From an uncultured Lachnospiraceae bacterium (GTDB taxonomy: Bacteria > Bacillota > Clostridia > Lachnospirales > Lachnospiraceae): DNA of 12,503 bases. Shown here one piece after another: positions 7,281-12,503 of the stretch. The stretch's first letter is position 1. Every line of letters begins with the position of its first letter. The stretch is taken from contig OMRN01000066.1 in NCBI GenBank assembly GCA_900313265.1, forward strand, positions 1 to 12,503, given 5' to 3'. A program made the translations under genes and the position numbers. The notes under the pieces are model-generated. The model was not told where the DNA came from and ran no database searches. It worked only from the letters and a program-made list of their open reading frames with translations.

Positions 7281-8495
7281 TTATCTCAGTCTGTCGTCCG
7301 CGTGTGTCATCCTCCAGTTGATGCACCTTTCCAGATAATGGATGTAATCCGGATTCTTGCACATGCCCTTTCCTTCCACATCGGACAGTTTCGCAACGTC
7401 CATACCGTTGCAGGCCGTGGTCTTCATAACGATATTTAACGCCGGTGCATCGGTATCGTTCGCGATATAGGTACCGATTCCGAATGCGATTTTTGCCCTT
7501 CCCTCGAAATATTTCTTGATTTCGGTGGCTTTTGCAAAGTCCAGACTGTCACTGAATAAAAGCGTTTTACTCTTCGGATCGATTCCGAGAGACTCATAAT
7601 GCGCAATCATCTTGTCTCCCCAGTCAAACGGAGAACCGGAATCGTGACGCACGCCGGAGAAAAGGGTTGCGTATGTTAACTGGAAATCCTTTAAGAAACA
7701 GTCCGTCGTAATGGCATCCGTTAAAGCGGTTCCGTTTAACACACCGTACTCTTTTACCCAGGCATCGAGTGCATACCAGTTCGAGTAAGCGGGATTGTGT
7801 TTGTGATTTCCCTGACCGACACACATAATCCATTCATGTGCCATGGTTCCGACCGCTTTGATATTATATTTCTTGGCAAGATATACGTTGGAAGTTCCGA
7901 CAAAAACCGACCGGCCCAGGTTTGCTTCCGCCAGGCGTTTTACCGCAAGATCCTGCGCTTCACCGGAGAGCCTTCTTCTCATACCGAATTCGGAGAAAGC
8001 CGCCAGGTCATATTCGCCGCTTTCCAGTTTGGCGATTTTTGCATCCAGACGATTCTTAAAACTCTCCATCAGCTTATCGTAATCGTATGCCATCCGGAAA
8101 TAGACTTCGTTTACAATCGCAAGTGTCGGGATTTCATACAGCGATGTATTTAACCATGTGCCTTTGGTCTCGATGGAAAGTCCGCACTCCGCGTCATCGG
8201 AAATCGTAAAATCCTCGTATCTCGGCTTCCAGAGTCTTAAAAAATCCACATAGGAGCCTTTAATCCAGGTGATGTTATGCAGATACTCCAGTTCATCCTC
8301 TTTGAAACGAAGTTCCGTATAAAGAAGCAGCTGACGCTTGATTTCGTCCACCATTTCCTTTGTAAAATGTACATCCTCATTCCGGCATTTAAAACTCCAT
8401 GTCGTCTTATAATCGCTGAACTGATGATAAATGGCCTGTCCCATGGAAAATTTGTACGCATCCGTTTCGAGCAGACTGGTGATGATTCGTTCCAT
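7281..8495 (-). CDS. pncB: Nicotinate phosphoribosyltransferase
   Basis: This cytosolic enzyme joins nicotinate to PRPP, with ATP hydrolysis, to give nicotinate mononucleotide, the entry step for salvaging nicotinate into NAD. The 404-residue length matches the E. coli PncB type. Family landmarks are the N-terminal LLETDAYKFSMGQAIY, GTSNVYLAKKY, the GTMAHEW block whose His220 corresponds to the histidine phosphorylated during catalysis, and SGVRHDSGSPFDWGDK and LLFSDSLD in the phosphoribosyl-binding barrel. The ATG at 8495 has an AGGAGGA site at 8501-8507. It begins 29 bases after the stop of the upstream membrane protein gene, so it probably shares a transcript with it and with the cellulase. 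It is followed by a strong terminator. Confidence 0.97.
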   Translation of the reverse strand: MERIITSLLETDAYKFSMGQAIYHQFSDYKTTWSFKCRNEDVHFTKEMVDEIKRQLLLYTELRFKEDELEYLHNITWIKGSYVDFLRLWKPRYEDFTISDDAECGLSIETKGTWLNTSLYEIPTLAIVNEVYFRMAYDYDKLMESFKNRLDAKIAKLESGEYDLAAFSEFGMRRRLSGEAQDLAVKRLAEANLGRSVFVGTSNVYLAKKYNIKAVGTMAHEWIMCVGQGNHKHNPAYSNWYALDAWVKEYGVLNGTALTDAITTDCFLKDFQLTYATLFSGVRHDSGSPFDWGDKMIAHYESLGIDPKSKTLLFSDSLDFAKATEIKKYFEGRAKIAFGIGTYIANDTDAPALNIVMKTTACNGMDVAKLSDVEGKGMCKNPDYIHYLERCINWRMTHADDRLR

Positions 8496-8524
8496 TTTAA
8501 TCCTCCTGTCATTCTGTAAATGAT

Positions 8525-11050
8525 TTATTTCCGTATATAAGTAAGAAACCTGTTGTTATTCTCCGCAAAAATCCTTGTGGATTCACTCTTTGACACTTTG
8601 CGAAGCGTTCCGGCCGCCGGATCCATCCAGACAAATTCTCCGGAATTATACCCGGTTAAGAGTATGGCACTTCCGTCATTCATAATAACCGTTACGGGAA
8701 TATCCTGATTCAGATAATAATAAAGTACCTCCACCGAACAGCCCGTTAAATCAAGAGCCCGTCTGTCCATCATGTATTTTTCAAGGATTTCCTTCGGGGC
8801 TTTTCCCCTTGCCAGTTCACGGTCCGCATCCTGCGAAAATCCTTCAAGCTGCATCATGGTCTCTAAGCAGATTCCAAGCGACGTATCGCCCTCTGCCAGG
8901 CCCGTTTCCTTAATGGCCATAATCTGATTCTTGGCAAGTACCTGACATTTTTCCCAGATAAAGTCCGCACCGGCATCACGGACAAAACCGCCCGTCTCAT
9001 ATGCCTGTCTTACCGCATCGGCTTCCCGATCCCAGATTCCGATCACCTCACCCCTCGCGTAGACAAAGAACAACGCAGAGGCAGAATCAAACGGAATCTC
9101 CAGTTCGCGGTTTTCTTCAAAAAGCGTTACCTTCGGCTGCATGGTTTCAAGGACTTTTTCATCAAAGTCTTTGGTCATTTTCAGCTGCCATACCGTTTCG
9201 TAATTCTCCGTGACAACCGCCTCGAGCTTATTCTTCGGTACATCCGCCGGCGTATTATCAACGATGGTATCACCCGAAGTCTCCGAAAAATTCCCGTCCT
9301 CCGACCTCACCATACGAACAAGCGAAATCATATTATCCTCAAAAATGCAGTCCGTAACATAGATGCCGCTTTGTTCATACTGCTTGTGAATCGTGCCGTC
9401 CTCGGTCTGAATACGAATATTATACATCGGGAAAAATACATTTCCGTAGGCATCCGTCGAAACATCCGACGCACTGGCCGTACCGAAAATCAGATCGTCT
9501 TTCATGAATCCCAGAAGTTTCATCCGTTCGCCGGATTTGGCGCTGATTTCCACTTCACGCATGCTTGACAGGTTCTTAAGTATAATAACTTCGGCCCCCT
9601 GCCCGTTTTCCTTTGTTACCCATGCCGCCATCGTATGGGTATCATTCACGCAGAACATCTTCGGAGAAAGACCGTCCGCCAAAGTTTCCGTTTCATCCGT
9701 TTTTAACACTGCACGGTAAATGCCGCCGTTTAAATAGAAAAACAGATTATCCGACTCGTTTAAGTATAAAAGCTGATTCAGATTTTCTTTTAGCAGCTGG
9801 GGAGAACCGCCAAACGGAACAAACAGCTGCTCCTCCAATGTATTTTTCTCCAGATTATAGGTATATACCAAAAGGCCCGTTTCACCCTCGTGAATTCCCC
9901 TTGAAATGTATCCGTAAACCGCAAAATCAACAACCCCGTCATCACGCACATCAAAAATCCGGATTTGCGGCAGTTCGCAAAGAGGTCTTTTATCATAATC
10001 CTCTTTGTCATATTCTCCGTACGCGCGGGCGAATTTATTCGAACCGGGATCGGCCACGAATAACACGCTGTCTTTCACAAATGCGACACGGCTGCCCTCG
10101 GGACTTTCTTCCATCGTAATGCTTCCGTCGTCCACCCCGAGATAAACGGTATCTCCGTAAAAAATCTGATCCTGTTCAAAAACCAGACGGCTTAACGTTC
10201 TTTCATATTCGATTAAATGAAGCCGGTCCGTTCCTCTTTTTAAGCGGAAATACTCTTCCACGCGGTAATGCTCCGCATCATTCCCCGTTCCGATCTGCAC
10301 CAGATAATACTGTTTTAAGGTGGCATTGTCTTTTTCGGCCGTAATTAGTTTCGTCTGAATCTCCGTTTCCGGATTGACGGGAAGATTTCCCCAGGTAACC
10401 TGCTCTAAGGAACTGTGAATATCCACCTTTCCGAAATTCGAATTATCTCCCGAGGAATTGCTTTCGAGATATTTCTTCAGTTCGGTATAATCTTCTTTCT
10501 CACCGAACGTACGCCTTGTAAAATCATGGCAGAACTCAAGAAACGTCCGTACATCAATCTCTTCGTTTTCCACCACTTTCGTATTATAGAAAATGTCCTC
10601 GCCGTTTACCGTAAGACGAACCGTCAGATCGTATTCCCCGCCTTCGGCAAGCAGGTCTTTTAACGACGTATAAACATAGTATCTTCCGTCTTCCTGCGAA
10701 ATATTCTTCACTTCACTGTCTTCGATCAGACGGCTTCCGTCCGACGAACGGACCTCTAAAAAAACCGCATCAATCCGGTTCCCGTAAGGACGGATTTCAA
10801 AAGCAACCGAACGGTTTTCTCCGAGAGGCGTTATATTTTCCTTGGAAAATGCGGCATTTCGTCTCGAAGTATATCCCACGGTCGGGTTATAAACTTCGTT
10901 TCCCGAAAGGAATGAAATCTCCGGGAAGGACGATCTTGCCATTTCGATCGTCATGTCCGTATTTCCCTTATTCAAAACATTGCCGAATACCATAAGCGCA
11001 GCGATAAAGCTTATGATTCCGACGCCTGTTTTGATTAACAAACTCTTCAT
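8525..11050 (-). CDS. Membrane-anchored protein with C39-like pseudo-peptidase domain
   Basis: I do not recognise this 841-residue protein as a named family. Residues about 4-27 are hydrophobic (IKTGVGIISFIAALMVFGNVL) and act as a signal anchor; there is no lipobox cysteine. The rest should lie outside the cell. Residues about 40-160 look like a beta-sandwich region. About 290-600 has repeated beta-strand blocks with D-x-DG turns, suggesting a beta-propeller. Residues about 715-841 resemble a C39-type papain-fold domain: SLGICLETMMQLEG, then GCSVEVLYYYL, then GSAILLTGYNSG and WMDPAAGT. Aligned to that family, the catalytic Cys and His positions appear to be Ser724 and Ser794, while the Asp-Pro remains, so peptidase activity is doubtful. 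The ATG lies one base after the cellulase stop, with GGAG at 11061-11064 inside the cellulase gene, so translational coupling is likely. A scaffold, sensor or binding role at the surface is inference. Confidence 0.8.
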   Translation of the reverse strand: MKSLLIKTGVGIISFIAALMVFGNVLNKGNTDMTIEMARSSFPEISFLSGNEVYNPTVGYTSRRNAAFSKENITPLGENRSVAFEIRPYGNRIDAVFLEVRSSDGSRLIEDSEVKNISQEDGRYYVYTSLKDLLAEGGEYDLTVRLTVNGEDIFYNTKVVENEEIDVRTFLEFCHDFTRRTFGEKEDYTELKKYLESNSSGDNSNFGKVDIHSSLEQVTWGNLPVNPETEIQTKLITAEKDNATLKQYYLVQIGTGNDAEHYRVEEYFRLKRGTDRLHLIEYERTLSRLVFEQDQIFYGDTVYLGVDDGSITMEESPEGSRVAFVKDSVLFVADPGSNKFARAYGEYDKEDYDKRPLCELPQIRIFDVRDDGVVDFAVYGYISRGIHEGETGLLVYTYNLEKNTLEEQLFVPFGGSPQLLKENLNQLLYLNESDNLFFYLNGGIYRAVLKTDETETLADGLSPKMFCVNDTHTMAAWVTKENGQGAEVIILKNLSSMREVEISAKSGERMKLLGFMKDDLIFGTASASDVSTDAYGNVFFPMYNIRIQTEDGTIHKQYEQSGIYVTDCIFEDNMISLVRMVRSEDGNFSETSGDTIVDNTPADVPKNKLEAVVTENYETVWQLKMTKDFDEKVLETMQPKVTLFEENRELEIPFDSASALFFVYARGEVIGIWDREADAVRQAYETGGFVRDAGADFIWEKCQVLAKNQIMAIKETGLAEGDTSLGICLETMMQLEGFSQDADRELARGKAPKEILEKYMMDRRALDLTGCSVEVLYYYLNQDIPVTVIMNDGSAILLTGYNSGEFVWMDPAAGTLRKVSKSESTRIFAENNNRFLTYIRK

Positions 11051-11051
11051 A

Positions 11052-12503
11052 CTACTTCGGCTCCGTTCCGAGAAGGATGTTCTTCCCGGATTTTATTACA
11101 ACATACTCCGCTCCCTTTGCGGAATAATCATCATCGAAATTCAAATTGCTCCAGTCATCCTTTGCCACACGGATCTGGATATTCAGGGTATGTCCCGCCG
11201 GAAGGGTTTCCTTCTTTTTCAGGCTTACGGTAAGGACTTCCGCCGCGGTTTTGTCATTTTTCTTCGAATCGGAGAAAACACCCGAAACCGATTCGGTAAC
11301 GGCTTTGTACTGCTGTCCCTGAATGCAGGCATAATCGCAGTAGAAATTCAGTTTTGAGATGTCTTCTTCGGAAAAATAGTAACATATCGATACATCCGAC
11401 AAATCCATGTCCGAATTTCCGGTATTCGTAAGTTCCACGGTGAAAGCCAGAGTAGAGGAACTGCCCTTTGATGACTGGTTCTGGATTTTTAAATTCAGGT
11501 TATCCGCACTGACTTCATTTGCGGTATTTTTGCCGTCCTGACCCGTGCCCGGATCTTCTTTCCCGGATTCACGCTGACCGTTATCGTCTTTTCCGGGTTC
11601 ACTTTGTCCGTTATCCTTTCCGTCGGACTTACCGGTATTCGTCCCGGAAGGTTCAATCTTTACTTCGCTTCCGTCCGGCACGCTTCCGTAAATCAGATTT
11701 TCTCCCTCGTAAAGCGCCATATGCGGACAGGAAATCGTCTGACTTCCGTTCGTTCCGGCGATGTCTGCATAGGAATAATCGTTTGAATTGTCCCATTTGC
11801 CGGAAGAAGTTAACCTAAACTGCACTTCTTTTTTATAAACATCCTGACCGCCCGGAGCAATCACCGTTCCGGCAAAAGAAACCGGCAGATAATAGATGTG
11901 CTTATCCTCATCAAAAACCGTCAGATTCCCGGCACTTCCGCCCTGCGAATAGTTGGTCGTAACCGAAATGTCATTTACGCTTCCGCCGGATTCATACAGT
12001 TCGGACAAATCGACAAAATAGCAAAGCGTGGCATCCGTAAGTGCTCTTGCGGGCCATGCGGATTTATTATAGACAAACGCTTTTACTTCGAGGAAGTTTT
12101 CTCCGGTTACGTTAATCATTCCTTCAACCGTAATTTCATCGTCCGGAATATTCTCCACCGCACCGTAATCCACCAGTGTCTGTCCGCCGTACTCTTCATA
12201 TAAAGCCGCCAGCGCACCGGTAAATCCCGCGTTGTAATCGCAGGCCACTTCGTTATTGACATAGTTGGTAATCTCGTCCGAATAATTGTCCGATGCATCC
12301 GGTCCTCCGACCAATGCCCCCGCCAGAATATGGCGGCTGTCGGCCGGATCGCCGATATTATTGCTGTAGGATCCGTGCGCAGTCCGGTGATGCGGATGCA
12401 CGGGATAATCATCGCCGAAATGAATCTGATAGGAAAATCCCGTACTGCCGAGGCAGTAGTTAATCTGGCTGACGGCAAAATCGTGGTAGGTATTCTTTTT
12501 TGC
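11052..12503 (-). CDS. GH9 cellulase with two CBM3 modules, 3' part (partial)
   Basis: The reading frame is open to the window edge, so the N-terminus is missing; 483 residues are visible. Visible residues 1 to about 115 are the end of a glycoside hydrolase family 9 catalytic domain: INYCLGSTGFSYQIHFG, the PHHRTAHGS histidine motif, ILAGALVGGPDASDNYSDE, and NNEVACDYNAGF, whose Glu85 is the expected general acid. Residues about 124-274 form a family 3 carbohydrate-binding module, in the place where GH9 endoglucanases carry a CBM3c. A flexible Gly/Ser/Asp/Lys/Glu linker (about 280-335) leads to a second CBM3 (about 336-483), with LTNTGNSDMDLSDVSICYYF and KDDWSNLNFDDDYS. The product is most likely a secreted, possibly processive, endo-beta-1,4-glucanase that binds crystalline cellulose. 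No dockerin or anchor follows the last module. The TAG stop is one base from the next gene. Confidence 0.95.
   Translation of the reverse strand, partial: AKKNTYHDFAVSQINYCLGSTGFSYQIHFGDDYPVHPHHRTAHGSYSNNIGDPADSRHILAGALVGGPDASDNYSDEITNYVNNEVACDYNAGFTGALAALYEEYGGQTLVDYGAVENIPDDEITVEGMINVTGENFLEVKAFVYNKSAWPARALTDATLCYFVDLSELYESGGSVNDISVTTNYSQGGSAGNLTVFDEDKHIYYLPVSFAGTVIAPGGQDVYKKEVQFRLTSSGKWDNSNDYSYADIAGTNGSQTISCPHMALYEGENLIYGSVPDGSEVKIEPSGTNTGKSDGKDNGQSEPGKDDNGQRESGKEDPGTGQDGKNTANEVSADNLNLKIQNQSSKGSSSTLAFTVELTNTGNSDMDLSDVSICYYFSEEDISKLNFYCDYACIQGQQYKAVTESVSGVFSDSKKNDKTAAEVLTVSLKKKETLPAGHTLNIQIRVAKDDWSNLNFDDDYSAKGAEYVVIKSGKNILLGTEPK
11560..11619 (-). repeat. Imperfect tandem repeat in the cellulase linker
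   Basis: Two adjacent copies of about 30 bases (11560-11590 and 11591-11619) share CCGG-TTCAC, CCGTTATC and CTTT blocks. They encode the related peptide segments GQSEPGKDDN and GQRESGKEDP in the linker between the two CBM3 modules. Such low-complexity linker DNA expands and contracts readily; it has no separate function. Confidence 0.5.

Noticed and set aside
12399..12401. GTG as a start codon for the cellulase-like frame
   Set aside because: The frame stays open upstream to the window edge and the upstream residues continue the GH9 catalytic domain, so this GTG is an internal valine.

Overview
The window reads as chromosomal DNA of an anaerobic, fibre-degrading Firmicute, most likely a member of the Lachnospiraceae. 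The reasons are moderate GC, strong AGGAGG-type ribosome binding sites, a long clostridial-type isoleucyl-tRNA synthetase, a glycogen phosphorylase, and a modular GH9 cellulase with two family 3 carbohydrate-binding modules. All six genes lie on the minus strand, so the order of transcription runs from high to low coordinates. The two outer genes are cut by the window ends. I saw no tRNA, rRNA, CRISPR array, transposase or phage gene.

In transcription order: (1) the 3' part of a secreted GH9 cellulase (12503-11052). One base after its stop starts (2) a large membrane-anchored protein of unknown role (11050-8525), with a possible beta-propeller middle and a C-terminal domain that looks like a C39-type cysteine peptidase lacking its catalytic Cys and His. 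29 bases further on starts (3) pncB, nicotinate phosphoribosyltransferase (8495-7281). The spacing suggests that these three genes share a transcript, which ends at a strong hairpin terminator (about 7258-7204).

That terminator also carries a near-consensus sigma-A promoter: the -35 lies just outside the hairpin, and the -10 forms part of its ascending arm. Transcripts from it would begin near the hairpin loop, so they would lack the ascending arm and escape termination. They would express (4) ileS (7162-3935), which has no T-box leader, followed after 84 bases by (5) glgP (3850-1139). The glycogen phosphorylase carries an unusual N-terminal tail of about 86 residues, rich in lysine and alanine and resembling histone H1.

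Between glgP and the last gene is a 286-base gap with a compact inverted-repeat architecture (987-1108), which I read as a candidate structured RNA or leader of unknown class, and a 12-bp perfect palindrome (963-974). Then comes (6) the 5' part of an aconitase-superfamily hydratase (852 to beyond position 1).

The best candidates for something undescribed are the promoter nested in the terminator with its alternative hairpin at the ileS ribosome binding site, the H1-like tail on glycogen phosphorylase, the structured region before the hydratase, and the pseudo-peptidase protein coupled to the cellulase. All roles are inferred from sequence alone.
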